Source of the DNA: Deltaproteobacteria bacterium
Lineage (GTDB): Bacteria; Myxococcota_C; UBA6777
NCBI GenBank assembly: GCA_002731275.1
Contig: PCBK01000094.1
Location: 36,040 to 100,039, forward strand
Direction of reading: 5' to 3'
Length of the DNA stretch: 64,000 nucleotides
The notes beneath the pieces are model-generated. The model was not told where the DNA came from and did no database searches. It saw only the letters and a list, made by a program, of their open reading frames with translations. The position numbers and the translations under genes are program-made. Below, one piece after another: positions 19,355 through 28,590 of this stretch. How positions within the stretch are numbered: position 1 is the stretch's first letter; the number at the start of each line of letters is the position of its first letter.

Positions 19355-20959
19355 ATGAGAGAGGTGTTCAGGGCACATCGACGCCCTTTGCTGTTGCTTA
19401 CGTTGTTGGGTGTCGTGCATATGTGGATCTATCGCCTCAATGCAGTCGATGACTCCTATATCTTTTATCGGTATGGTCGCTCTCTTGTGGAAGGTTTTGG
19501 GCTCACCTTTAATCCTGGACAATACGTCGAAGGATACACCAGCCCACTGTGGGTCTTTGTCAGCGCATGTGTGCATCTCTTTCCCCTTCAGGATCCCCAC
19601 CCGCTCATGCAGCTCATCGGCGGGTGGTGCGCGCTTGTCTCTGTCTATCTGATGTACGCGGTGGGTCGTGTCTTGTTTCGCGAACAATACGCCAGTTGGT
19701 CACTGCTCCCTCCTCTTCTGTTGCTGAGTTCACCGGGCTGGGCGAGTTATGCGATGTCTGGGATGGAGACCTCCCTCTACGTTTGCTTGCTCTCTGGAGC
19801 CCTGCTGAGTTTACTACAAAGGGGCGTCGGCTGGCGCTTTGGGGCCTGGATGGGCATCGCAGCGCTGTGTCGGCCTGAGACACCTTATGTGCTCGGGATG
19901 ATGTTGCTCTTGGGCTGGGCATGGACGTACAAACGAGGAGAGGAGAATGCCCCCACTTGGTCCTGGACAGGTGCGTTGGTCTCTATCGCGATCGTTTCGG
20001 CAGCATGGGGAGGGTGGATCATTTTCCGCTTCGCTTATTACGGGGAGTGGTTGCCCAATACCTACTTCGCAAAGTCCCTTCCTTTCGGGCTGGGCATAAG
20101 GCTCGGGTTGGGGTACGCGATACGTTACATGTACGCCACGTACTTCTTCTCACTTATCTGTCTCGGCTTGCTCCTGCTTCTGCGTCGCTGGCGACTTTGT
20201 ATGCTCGGCCTGTGTTGGCTCCTATGTTGTCTCCCGACAGTCCGCCTGGGTGGCGACTGGATGCCTTTTCATCGCTTCTTTCTCCACTATGCCCCCTTCG
20301 AAGTTGCCCTCTGGAGCGTGACCTTGTGGGCTCTTTACGACACACTCAAGCTCGAACAATTTATCAAGCCTGTCGTTTTGGTCACAGGTATACTCGTATT
20401 GCTACCGAGCACACACATTCTTCCAACGTTTGAGCGCGCAGAAGACATCAACGACAATGGCGTCGCGATACGCACTCTCTACCGTTCGATAGGGACGTTC
20501 TTGCGAACCCAACCCAACACCCGAAAAGTTGCGGTATTGGATTGTGGGGCGATCCCATACTTCGCTCGTGTACCGGTCATCGACCTCGCAGGACTTACAG
20601 ACGCCACGATCGGAAAAGCGCCTGGGATCTTTCATAAAAAGCAGTACGATCCGATGTACGTTCTCTCTCAAAAGCCCGACTGGATCTTGCTTCACACCCA
20701 TGGCCCCACGATGCCCACCAAGCCCCAATCAACGATGAATGTCCGTCTTCCAGGTGGCAAAACATTGGTGCTCAAGCTCAATGGGAAGCCCTTCTTACCA
20801 CCTCACCTGATGTTCGCGACAGAACGTATCCTTTATCTGCACCCTCACTTTCAATCATCTTACACACACGCAAAGAGTGTCGTCATCCGCCGCGCAGGCC
20901 AACGTACCACCTACGCACAACATCTCTTTCGCCGCAACTCCAGGAGAAGCCCGCGATGA
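19355..20959 (+). CDS. GT-C superfamily membrane glycosyltransferase (ArnT/AftB-like)
   Basis: 534 aa polytopic membrane protein. The ATG at 19355 has GGGAG 6 nt upstream; the TTG one codon earlier is less likely. About 9-11 hydrophobic helices are visible. The first extracytoplasmic loop carries the acidic pair of GT-C enzymes in VDDSYIFYRYGRSL (near residue 30) followed by NPGQYVEGYTSPLW, a combination seen in polyprenyl-phosphate-sugar dependent transferases related to ArnT and the mycobacterial AftB group. A C-terminal soluble domain of about 150 residues follows. It should transfer a lipid-linked sugar to a glycan or lipid on the outer face of the inner membrane. It overlaps the next gene by 4 bp. 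Confidence 0.78.
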   Translation: MREVFRAHRRPLLLLTLLGVVHMWIYRLNAVDDSYIFYRYGRSLVEGFGLTFNPGQYVEGYTSPLWVFVSACVHLFPLQDPHPLMQLIGGWCALVSVYLMYAVGRVLFREQYASWSLLPPLLLLSSPGWASYAMSGMETSLYVCLLSGALLSLLQRGVGWRFGAWMGIAALCRPETPYVLGMMLLLGWAWTYKRGEENAPTWSWTGALVSIAIVSAAWGGWIIFRFAYYGEWLPNTYFAKSLPFGLGIRLGLGYAIRYMYATYFFSLICLGLLLLLRRWRLCMLGLCWLLCCLPTVRLGGDWMPFHRFFLHYAPFEVALWSVTLWALYDTLKLEQFIKPVVLVTGILVLLPSTHILPTFERAEDINDNGVAIRTLYRSIGTFLRTQPNTRKVAVLDCGAIPYFARVPVIDLAGLTDATIGKAPGIFHKKQYDPMYVLSQKPDWILLHTHGPTMPTKPQSTMNVRLPGGKTLVLKLNGKPFLPPHLMFATERILYLHPHFQSSYTHAKSVVIRRAGQRTTYAQHLFRRNSRRSPR

Positions 20960-21951
20960 AAGCCATCCTTATCAACGATGATCAGAGCCTCACATGGGGC
21001 GAGACTGCCTCGCTAACACCAGGTCCACGTGAAGTCCTGGTCAAAACAAAAGCCACGGCGCTCAATCGCGCCGACCTTCTCCAACGCAAGGGACTCTACC
21101 CACCTCCTCCAGGCGCGAGTGAGATCATGGGCCTCGAAGCCGCCGGCGAAGTCGTCGCTTGTGGCGAAGACGTCCAACATCTACGTGTAGGCGACGCCGT
21201 CTGTGCTCTGCTCGAAGGTGGTGGATATGCCGAATACTTCGTGAGAGATGAGCGACTCGTGTTGCCCAAACCAGAAGGTTTAACGTGGGAAGAGACCGCC
21301 GCCATCCCTGAAGTCTTTTACACGGCCTATCTCAACCTCAAGATCGAAGGCAAACTCTCACCAAATGAACGTGTCCTCGTCCACGCAGGCGCCTCTGGAG
21401 TCGGGACCGCCGCGATCCAGCTGTGTAAGGCTTGGGGCAATCCCGTCCTCACAACCGCCAGCCAACATAAACTCGAACACCTCACCCCGCTCGGCGCAAC
21501 GCAAACCTTCGATCGGCGACAAGAAGGACTCTTCGACGCGATCAAACAGTACACCACACAGCTCCCTCTTCAAGATGATGAAGAAGCCAAAGGTGTCGAT
21601 GTCATCCTCGATCCAGTTGGCGCAAAGTACCTCGACAACAATCTTCGTTTGTTGCGAAAAAGAGGACGTCTTGTGTTGATTGGTTTACTCGGTGGAGCCA
21701 AAGCTGAGCTCAATTTGGGGCTGTGTCTGAGGAAGCGATTGCGCGTGGTAGGTTCAGTCTTGAGGGCACGATCGTTTGAGGAAAAATATGTCATCACTGA
21801 GAGCCTGAAGCGAGACATCTGGCATCTGTTTTCTGATAAGACACTCAAACCGATCGTCTACAAAACCTTCCCCATCGAGGAAGCCGAAGCCGCACATACG
21901 TTGATGGCTTCAAACGAAAACATTGGCAAAATTGTCCTCTCTTTTCCATAA
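20956..21951 (+). CDS. Zinc-independent quinone oxidoreductase (MDR family, PIG3-like)
   Basis: 331 aa NAD(P)H-dependent oxidoreductase. The N-terminal GroES-like domain contains ALNRADLLQRKGLYPPPPGA and GLEAAGEVVACG. The nucleotide-binding fold has the motif VHAGASGVGTAAIQLCK near 140-156, followed by ILDPVGAKYLDNNLRLL. The zinc ligands of alcohol dehydrogenases are absent, as expected for the quinone oxidoreductase/PIG3 group. It overlaps the glycosyltransferase stop by 4 bp (ATGA). It probably reduces quinones or other alpha,beta-unsaturated carbonyls; the link to the membrane gene upstream is by position only. Confidence 0.92.
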   Translation: MKAILINDDQSLTWGETASLTPGPREVLVKTKATALNRADLLQRKGLYPPPPGASEIMGLEAAGEVVACGEDVQHLRVGDAVCALLEGGGYAEYFVRDERLVLPKPEGLTWEETAAIPEVFYTAYLNLKIEGKLSPNERVLVHAGASGVGTAAIQLCKAWGNPVLTTASQHKLEHLTPLGATQTFDRRQEGLFDAIKQYTTQLPLQDDEEAKGVDVILDPVGAKYLDNNLRLLRKRGRLVLIGLLGGAKAELNLGLCLRKRLRVVGSVLRARSFEEKYVITESLKRDIWHLFSDKTLKPIVYKTFPIEEAEAAHTLMASNENIGKIVLSFP

Positions 21952-21978
21952 CTGCTGATATATGGGACCATTTTCATT

Positions 21979-21998
21979 GGGCAAGTTGCCACTTGCCC
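21979..21998. repeat. REP-like palindrome between convergent genes
   Basis: Perfect inverted repeat GGGCAAGT-TGCC-ACTTGCCC between the convergent oxidoreductase and secreted-protein genes. The same 20 bases occur again at 63896-63915. In this place it could serve as a two-way transcription stop, but the repetition points to a dispersed REP-like element. Confidence 0.75.
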
Positions 21999-22061
21999 CT
22001 GACTGGCTGCTGGTATCGTTAAGGCACAAAAGCGATGGTTCCCCCTCTACCTGACAGTGCC

Positions 22062-22640
22062 CTATTGTTTCGCGATACTTTTTTGAATCATCTTTCGATG
22101 TTTTTGGATCCTCTTTCTGCGCAAGGTCATCGTCTTGCGCAGTGTGTAACGAATCTCCTTCTTGAAAGCCTTGGGGAGTCTCTTCCTCTTGAGCAACCTC
22201 TTCAACATAGGGATGTAGCAAGGGTGACGATGTTCATTTGCGGAGCTGACGATAAGACGGGCACGGCTTAGACTTTTTCGCAAAACACGCTTCATCCCCT
22301 TCGTCTTCAACAATGAACAAAACACAGGGCGTCTTTTTGCATCTCGACAACGTGTAATGGCACATAGGGCATTTGTCACAGGCTCCTTAGCAAAACGCTT
22401 CTTCGCAAAGCTCGCTATGACAAAAAAGGAGAGCTTCTTCATCACTCTTTGGTGGCCACAAAAAGGTTGGGTAAGCTGCTTGTTGGAGATACTGACACAA
22501 GACTTCAGCGCTTTGTGGAGCGCGACCTTCCCCTGCAAAGACTGGAGCGTCACAGGTGCAGCATCAGCCCCCGAGACGGGCAACATAACAAATAAGGCAA
22601 GCAAAGAGGCAAAAGACAGGGCGGACTTCTGAAAGGACAT
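22062..22640 (-). CDS. Secreted basic Cys-containing protein, unknown
   Basis: 192 aa, not recognised. The start at 22640 has AGGAG 8 nt upstream and a classical signal peptide (about 1-28, ending SGADAA). The mature part is extremely basic (many KR pairs such as LLKRKRLPKAFKK and RRKRIQKHRK) and has about six cysteines in its first two thirds (SCVS, PFCG, ALCA, TRCR, VFCS, HPCY). Spacing between helices resembles HEAT-like or helical hairpin repeats held by disulfides. A DNA-, LPS- or polyanion-binding role is possible from charge alone. Monocistronic. Confidence 0.7.
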   Translation of the reverse strand: MSFQKSALSFASLLALFVMLPVSGADAAPVTLQSLQGKVALHKALKSCVSISNKQLTQPFCGHQRVMKKLSFFVIASFAKKRFAKEPVTNALCAITRCRDAKRRPVFCSLLKTKGMKRVLRKSLSRARLIVSSANEHRHPCYIPMLKRLLKRKRLPKAFKKEIRYTLRKTMTLRRKRIQKHRKMIQKSIAKQ

Positions 22641-22786
22641 TGTGTATTCTCCTAAGAGCATTGGAAGAAAGTCTTCGTCATACCACGTGACAAGAGAGTT
22701 GTCACACTCCTCCCCATAGGAGACATTGACACAGAATTTCGCTGCATAGATTTACATGCCTCCCCAAGAAACAAGTCTCTCACTAC

Positions 22787-24391
22787 CTACTTACGAAAAC
22801 ATTTGAAACCTTGAATGCGTTGCCCACCAAGTTGAAGAGAACGTAAACGCTTGCCTGTCGTCGCATCAAAGATGTACACAGCTGCATTTTTTGAATGGGG
22901 CGCAGCGATCAACAATTCATTTTTGCTGGTCACATCCAACCCCATGATCCAACCATCGTGTCCTTGTAGTTTGAGAGCTTTCTTTGTTGAAGTCGACGCG
23001 CTTGTAAACACGGAGACATGATCAGACGAATGGCTAGCAGTGTATAATATCCCACCAAAGCTCGCCATACGCGAATCATTGAAGCGTCCCTGATATGTTT
23101 TGCTTGGATTGTTCAATGAGATATCTTGCAAAATGTTGTACTCCGCGACACGCCCCATTGTACGGAAATCTCCAGAGTAGTCATCCATCACCAAAACCTT
23201 GCAACCACTTGAAGTGACAGCACGACAGGCTTTCACTGCAGTTTGTGTACGACCATCTCGCAGAGAGATCTGCACAACCCCTCCACTTCGGTCACATACG
23301 TAAACATGCTCTCCAATCCAACCAAGTGATGCATCATATCCAGAAGACAATGTGCTCCCCACTCGTATCCTTGTCCCACAAAGTTTCCCAGAGTCCAAAC
23401 CAAACAACCCAATCGAACGATCAAACATCAACGCGACACAATAACCCGACTCCTTTGTGATCGATGGACACTGCTGCAACAAGGTCGGACTTTTTGAAGG
23501 CTTAGGCTTCAGGACCGTTGTGTATTTACCGATGTAGAAGTGCGTGGACTCATAGCATCCACGAAATGACGAGAGTGACAACCTCGTCAATTTTTCAACG
23601 ACCTCTACGAGCTTTGTCGCACGTACGGAGGGCCATTGGTACGCAAACATCTCCGACCATTGATTGCGCTTGGTGTACGTGTATGTCTCAACCTTCGTCC
23701 CCTGTGGGACATCTGCCGTCTGATCGTAATAACCTGATAGGATCACCTTTTGAAGTTGCGTTCCGGGCGATACAGTCACCTTCCAGTGGACAGGCTCATA
23801 CGAAGTCAACACCAACACCTGCGGACCTTTGCGATCCAGGTGAACAAATCCATTTCCAACGGGATGTTGACGGGCTCCTCTGCCACTTGTCGTTTGGTAC
23901 ACCCCCACAATATGAAGCTCAGCGCCCCCTTCCTCAGGTGGAATCTCATACTTTGTAAAAATACTCTTGCACGCCTGTTCATGGGACGAGCCTTTGGTCG
24001 TTGTCAGTTGCCCTGCTTCTGGTACAACCCCCAACGCAGCACATTGGGGGCCACTCTTCGTCGAAGGGGGTGTTTGTGTTGGAGGTGTTTTCGGTGGTGT
24101 CTTAGGTGGCGTTTGTGTTGGAGGTGCCTTTGGGGGCGTCTGTGTCGGCGGTGCCTTTGGAGGGGTCTGTCCGGGCGTGGTGTTAGGAGGTGTCTGTGGT
24201 GATGTCGATGTGTTGGAGCCTGTCGATGGTGGTGCCTCTCGTGGTGTGGGTGTCGCTTTCGACGTATCCGAATCGTTATCCTTCCAAACAGGAACGCCAT
24301 CACTCGTGATAGGCGCAGGCACCTCAGCACAGCCAACAAAAAAGAGAGCCATCACAAAGACGAATCCTAACTGGTAACAGGTTTTGTACAT
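22787..24391 (-). CDS. Lipoprotein with Pro/Thr-rich linker and C-terminal beta-propeller
   Basis: 534 aa. The start at 24391 is preferred to the upstream in-frame codon at 24433 because it has GAGG 6 nt upstream and begins a lipoprotein signal (ALFFVGC, Cys21). A low-complexity linker of repeated TPPKAPPTQ units (about 45-110) is encoded by near-identical short DNA repeats. A middle domain of about 180 residues with mainly beta pattern follows. The last 230 residues contain blade-like repeats (GLFGLDSGKLC, YVCDRSGGVVQISLRDG, IFDATTGKRLRSLQLGG) of a YVTN/WD40-like propeller. Probably outer membrane or surface anchored; function unknown. Confidence 0.78.
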   Translation of the reverse strand: MYKTCYQLGFVFVMALFFVGCAEVPAPITSDGVPVWKDNDSDTSKATPTPREAPPSTGSNTSTSPQTPPNTTPGQTPPKAPPTQTPPKAPPTQTPPKTPPKTPPTQTPPSTKSGPQCAALGVVPEAGQLTTTKGSSHEQACKSIFTKYEIPPEEGGAELHIVGVYQTTSGRGARQHPVGNGFVHLDRKGPQVLVLTSYEPVHWKVTVSPGTQLQKVILSGYYDQTADVPQGTKVETYTYTKRNQWSEMFAYQWPSVRATKLVEVVEKLTRLSLSSFRGCYESTHFYIGKYTTVLKPKPSKSPTLLQQCPSITKESGYCVALMFDRSIGLFGLDSGKLCGTRIRVGSTLSSGYDASLGWIGEHVYVCDRSGGVVQISLRDGRTQTAVKACRAVTSSGCKVLVMDDYSGDFRTMGRVAEYNILQDISLNNPSKTYQGRFNDSRMASFGGILYTASHSSDHVSVFTSASTSTKKALKLQGHDGWIMGLDVTSKNELLIAAPHSKNAAVYIFDATTGKRLRSLQLGGQRIQGFKCFRK

Positions 24392-24833
24392 CGTAGACCT
24401 CGTACATGATCGTGTGAATTGACATCCAAACATCTCACACGCGAATCACCATAGCGCTCGCTTCCTGCAAGCATCCGCAAACAAAGAAATCGTACAGTTT
24501 CTATTATCACCATTACAACTCATCTTGTTGCGTAGGAAAATGCCATACTCCTTCCCGCCTTAGAGTCCCAAACAAAAAAATATCTCCTACTCAACCACGA
24601 TTGTCCCCTGAATGAGGCGACTCCAAGAAAAAAACACATGGAGGAGAGTTGATGGAACCTCAGCAAGGAATAGAGAAATGCAATAGCCTTCCCTCTCTGC
24701 ATTCGCAAAGCATCACAAACGAGTCTTCAAAACGAACCTTGGGGCTCTCGAAATCTTCATAACAAGCGTCGTTCTCTTGTGCTCAATACTCCAAGTCTAG
24801 CTTGGGGGTGTTGCCAATAGCAACGGAGCTATT
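24392..24833. other. Intergenic stretch without a supported gene
   Basis: About 440 bp between the lipoprotein start and the 42-bp repeat array. Only short frames without ribosome sites are present (largest 62 codons on the minus strand at 24520-24708). It must contain the promoter of the leftward lipoprotein gene, but I cannot assign -35 and -10 boxes with confidence. Confidence 0.5.
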
Positions 24834-25169
24834 GAAGATCAGCCCCGAACGAAAAAGTCGCGAGTTTGGAGCGCTGAAGATCGGTCCCGAACGAAAAAGT
24901 CGCGAGTTTGGAGCGCTGAAGATCGGCCCCGAACGAAAAAGTCACGAGTTTGTAGCGTTTAAGATCGGCCCCGAACGAAAAAGTCGCGAGTTTGGAGCGC
25001 TGAAGATCGGCCCCGGACGAAAAGGTCGCCATCTTCAAGTCAAACGGATCGACCAAAAGTGAAAAGGTCGCCATCTTCAAGTCGAAAGGATCGACCAAAA
25101 GTGAAAAGGTCGCCATCTTCAAGTCGAAAGGATCGACCAAAAGTGAAAAGGTCGCCATCTTCAACTCCA
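24834..25169. repeat. 42-bp tandem repeat, 8 copies in two sequence types
   Basis: Eight head-to-tail units of exactly 42 bp. Units 1-4 are type A (GATCGGCCCCGAACGAAAAA then GTCGCGAGTTTGGAGCGCT). Unit 5 is a hybrid that changes to type B half way. Units 6-8 are type B (AAGGTCGCCATCTTCAAGTC then GAAAGGATCGACC). The two types align over their length, so B is a diverged form of A. There are no spacers, so it is not CRISPR. Because 42 is a multiple of three, frames stay open; the minus strand reads through all units as 14-residue repeats (LLVDPFDLKMATFS and FGADLQRSKLATFS), but no start with a ribosome site was found. Confidence 0.93.
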
Positions 25170-25231
25170 GCGGAGCACTCTTCGGCGATAAGGTTATGCG
25201 CCTCAGCAAAAGAATGGGGGGATTTGACTGT

Positions 25232-27238
25232 TCAAGAGGCCTCCTCTTCCCCCTCGCCAAAGTAGGAAGCGATCCTCTGTTTTGCCCAGTGGATAACGGA
25301 GAAGACAGATCTCCCGCTCTTTGTGACACGTTCGCAAGCTTCATAAAACACAGGTAGATCCTGTTTGAGGGGTTTTTTGAAGGCGAGCACAACAAACACA
25401 GCAAAGTTTTGTCTACGATTGTTTTTGTCTGTGTTGAGTTCGTGCCAAAAGACGAGCGCCTGCTCAAAGTAGTCGCGATCAACAGGATGCCACTCCTCTC
25501 CATCAGGCATGGGAAAAAATGCTAGATTCTCGAACAATTCGGGCGTCAGAGGATGTTCTGCACGTATCTTTCGAAGCAGTTCCCATTCTTTTTCCGTGAC
25601 AGGCACTTCAAGACCCTCAGTATCTTTTTCGTCTTCGTCCCAAACATCGTCACCAGATTGACTTCCGAAAAATACCGAATCTGTGGGATGAACCTTATTG
25701 ATCAAATCCATGTAAGAGATACAACCCCCATACTCCCTTCCGACCTTGGCAAACACTCGAAACGCTCTATCAACATCCAAGGTTCCTTCACGAAACTGCA
25801 TACGCAGATGTGGCAAAACAGGTCGATAGAGTTGCGAATCGTTCCAAAACAGCGGCTCTAGCTCTGGATCCTCAAGAGACTCCAACAACCAGGTTTTTTG
25901 GGCTTCAACGTCCTCTCCAAACCTCTCGGCCAAAAGACCAAAGCCCCACTGTTTCAATGACTTCGTGTCTGATTCTAGCGCCCGCCAAGCAAACGCTTCT
26001 CTCTCCTCATCAGGGAGTGTTTTCAGGCAGCTTGTGATTCTGTCAGAAATACAATCCCAAGGCGCAGGGAATCCGTCCAAGAATGCCTGCTTCACTTGTG
26101 AAAGCAGCGCGGGGTGCGCAGGCGCATGTTCCGCAAAAAGATAACCCAACTTATCCTTGATGTGGTGATACTTGTCTTTCTCTTTTGGATTTTCGAGTAG
26201 GAAAGTGAGGACAGGTGTGAGCTCGCGTTCTTTTGGCCAAAAGAGCGCAAAGGCATCACAAAGCGCACGCATAGGCATACTCACTTCTTGATTGCTGGCT
26301 TCCATAAGAACAGGCCACAAGAGATCACAACATGCATCTCTCTTCGCAACAGGAAGCGCGTCGACCCATTCGTCCCAAAAGCCATTTAGATAGAAATATC
26401 CATCTCCCGCAAGCTTCTCCCAACGTCTCCACAAACGAAGAAAACGTTCGTGTCCATCATCCGATGCAAACAACCACGGTCCCCACCATGCTCCCTTCTG
26501 GGCGTGTTCGGGGGCGCGCAACCGAGCCTCAGCGACCTCAGCAGCCAAAAACGGTGGAAGCTGCGCCAAGATCTCTTCGATCCCTTCTCGCACATCAGGG
26601 TCAAGCTCCCAAAGGGATAACTTTGGTGTACTGAGGAGCTCGGCGAGCTCGAAACAAAGATGCACGTCTGTTTTCCTTTGTACATCGAAGAGCCGTGGGG
26701 TAGGGTCTTCAAAAAACACTCCAGCCCACCAAGGGACGTCCTCAACGACACCCCATCGAGCAGCCGCCTTTTCACGAACAGTGGGGACAGGATCGTAAAC
26801 AAGTTCCTGCAAGAAAGGCCGAAATGGTAGATGTTCAGTGGTCAGAGATTCGGCAAGGAATCTCCGAACGGATGAGTCTTTGTGGTTTGCCAATGACTCC
26901 AAGCAAGAAACATCCGCGTTGGGATGTTTACACAGCTCAACAAGATTCAACACCATGACCTTGCCGTGAGAATCATCTCTTCTGTATCGAGAGAAGAGAC
27001 TCTCTTTGTGAAGCAAACTCTTCAGCATGGACGTGTCCAAGATGGACGCAGCAGCTCCAGCAAGGAAAAGATAGGCATCCAGGCAATTTTGCTCATAGTA
27101 ATAGAGCTTCTCTTCAAAGCTTTCATTATACAAATAGATATCATCTGGAATATCGAGCTGATAAAGTCGGTTGGTTTGCGCAAGTAGTTCTTTGATCTCT
27201 TCGGAGGAAAACCATCCAACACGTGGTAAAGTTATCAT
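25232..27238 (-). CDS. Helical-repeat (HEAT-like) protein, paralogue of the next gene upstream
   Basis: 668 aa, no signal peptide, probably cytoplasmic. The start has AGGG 8 nt upstream. The N-terminal third shows HEAT-like pairs, for example CLESLANHKDSSVRRFLAE and ELVYDPVPTVREKAAARWG. It contains the motif PWWAGVFFEDPTPR, which recurs almost unchanged (PWWWGVFQEDPIPR) in the protein encoded just upstream; the regions before and after also align, so the two are diverged tandem duplicates. The C-terminal third is unique and acidic. It forms a probable operon with its paralogue (14-bp gap) and Lon. No enzymatic motif seen; a scaffold or adaptor role is likely. Confidence 0.78.
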   Translation of the reverse strand: MITLPRVGWFSSEEIKELLAQTNRLYQLDIPDDIYLYNESFEEKLYYYEQNCLDAYLFLAGAAASILDTSMLKSLLHKESLFSRYRRDDSHGKVMVLNLVELCKHPNADVSCLESLANHKDSSVRRFLAESLTTEHLPFRPFLQELVYDPVPTVREKAAARWGVVEDVPWWAGVFFEDPTPRLFDVQRKTDVHLCFELAELLSTPKLSLWELDPDVREGIEEILAQLPPFLAAEVAEARLRAPEHAQKGAWWGPWLFASDDGHERFLRLWRRWEKLAGDGYFYLNGFWDEWVDALPVAKRDACCDLLWPVLMEASNQEVSMPMRALCDAFALFWPKERELTPVLTFLLENPKEKDKYHHIKDKLGYLFAEHAPAHPALLSQVKQAFLDGFPAPWDCISDRITSCLKTLPDEEREAFAWRALESDTKSLKQWGFGLLAERFGEDVEAQKTWLLESLEDPELEPLFWNDSQLYRPVLPHLRMQFREGTLDVDRAFRVFAKVGREYGGCISYMDLINKVHPTDSVFFGSQSGDDVWDEDEKDTEGLEVPVTEKEWELLRKIRAEHPLTPELFENLAFFPMPDGEEWHPVDRDYFEQALVFWHELNTDKNNRRQNFAVFVVLAFKKPLKQDLPVFYEACERVTKSGRSVFSVIHWAKQRIASYFGEGEEEAS

Positions 27239-27252
27239 TCGTTTTTCACCCT

Positions 27253-28518
27253 TTACGAATTGGTCTTTGCTTCAAAATACCGTTCCGAGATACTGGCAAG
27301 ATGTTGCCAACCTCCGGGGTAATCTTGTGAACGTGCTTGTGAGAGTGCTTCTTCAATGCGAGACAGATCCACGTCGTCTCTTTCAAACACTTTGAGCACG
27401 TACGCGATCGAGCTGCTTCCGAGGATCTGCTCTACTTGTGGCTTGGGGTGCTTGAGCAAAAAATCAACGAGAGGTTGAAGAGGGGCATCGCTTGGCCAAG
27501 CGATGCCCACAGCCTCTGCGAGCCTTGTGAGAATGGACCCATAATCGTCGAATCCGGCCTCGTATGGACGTAAGTATTGAATCCACTCCTGACAGATCGA
27601 TAGATTGGTCTCTTTGGGGAACGCCTGGAGCACTTCCGCCAGCTTACCAGACTGAAACCAGATCACAAAAGAGTCTTCAGCATTGGCCCTTCGGGTCGCC
27701 TCATCGTAGAACTCTCTTGCGCCAGAAGGGGTCGCCAACCACCACTTACTCATCCACGGATAGAAGCGCCAATGAATGTCTACGCGAAAGAAGACCTTGA
27801 CGACCTCAGCCGAGAGTTCTGGTGGCAATGTATCCATCATCTCGGCGAATTCATCTTTACGTCTCTCGAATTTCTTGTAAGTTAGAGACAACATTTCTTT
27901 CAAAGGCGCGAAGAGAGGGATGACCTCTTGTTGGCGTTCAGGAGGGACACGAGGGATTGGATCTTCTTGAAAGACCCCCCACCACCAGGGAATCTCCATC
28001 GCTTTGGCGAGTTTCTTTTGCGCTCGATTCCGGACCATCCCGTCAGGGTCTTTGCTTAGTATTTCGAGGTACTGTTGCGCCAGTCCATCCCGTAGAGGCA
28101 GATGAGAGGCGACCCAATACCTGAAGTCGAATTCACGATGTTCGACAAAAGAAGCAATGCTGCGTAGGTCGGTCTCAGGAGACCATAAAAACATCGCGAG
28201 ATTTTGGATAAAGAGTTCTTTTTGATCACAAAAACGGTATCCATCATCAAAAGGAGCTGCGAGTGCGATGGCTTTGGTCAATAGCGGCAGCACTTCATGG
28301 GCTTGTTGGACGTTCGCCGCCATAGAAACAAACCGTGTCGCCGCGATCGCGACCCCCTGCTGGTGACGAATCCACTCATGCCCGATATCACCGAGCTTCG
28401 TATACTCATCCTCGGGGATGGGGGTCTCGAAAAAATCGATAATGGTCCGAAGAAGACACTCGATTTGTTCCGTAGTGATAAAGTGTAAGGGAGGAAATGA
28501 AAAAGAGTTTTGTACCAT
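27253..28518 (-). CDS. Helical-repeat (HEAT-like) protein, shorter paralogue
   Basis: 421 aa. The ATG at 28518 with AGG 6 nt upstream is preferred over the TTG one codon earlier. It shows helical pairs such as SIASFVEHREFDFRYWVASH and YLEILSKDPDGMVRNRAQKK, followed by the PWWWGVFQEDPIPR motif shared with its neighbour. It ends where the longer paralogue begins its unique part. It lies between Lon (72 bp upstream) and the longer paralogue (14 bp downstream), all leftward. Function unknown. Confidence 0.78.
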   Translation of the reverse strand: MVQNSFSFPPLHFITTEQIECLLRTIIDFFETPIPEDEYTKLGDIGHEWIRHQQGVAIAATRFVSMAANVQQAHEVLPLLTKAIALAAPFDDGYRFCDQKELFIQNLAMFLWSPETDLRSIASFVEHREFDFRYWVASHLPLRDGLAQQYLEILSKDPDGMVRNRAQKKLAKAMEIPWWWGVFQEDPIPRVPPERQQEVIPLFAPLKEMLSLTYKKFERRKDEFAEMMDTLPPELSAEVVKVFFRVDIHWRFYPWMSKWWLATPSGAREFYDEATRRANAEDSFVIWFQSGKLAEVLQAFPKETNLSICQEWIQYLRPYEAGFDDYGSILTRLAEAVGIAWPSDAPLQPLVDFLLKHPKPQVEQILGSSSIAYVLKVFERDDVDLSRIEEALSQARSQDYPGGWQHLASISERYFEAKTNS

Positions 28519-28590
28519 CAAAGACCTCTCAAGTAAGGAGCCAAGACAAGAAAAAGGTACGCATATAGAGAAACAAAGTCATTGGCGTGT

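Noticed and set aside
24617..24634. 18-base match GCGACTCCAAGAAAAAAA to 41145-41162
   Set aside because: Exact but A-rich, does not extend, and has different positions relative to genes; probably chance.
24834..25169. CRISPR array
   Set aside because: Units are directly adjacent with no unique spacers and no cas genes are nearby.
24829..25503. Minus-strand frame through the 42-bp array as a gene
   Set aside because: Its first 90 codons are inside the 668-aa gene in another frame, and no start with a ribosome site exists near the array. Kept only as an open question in the repeat finding.
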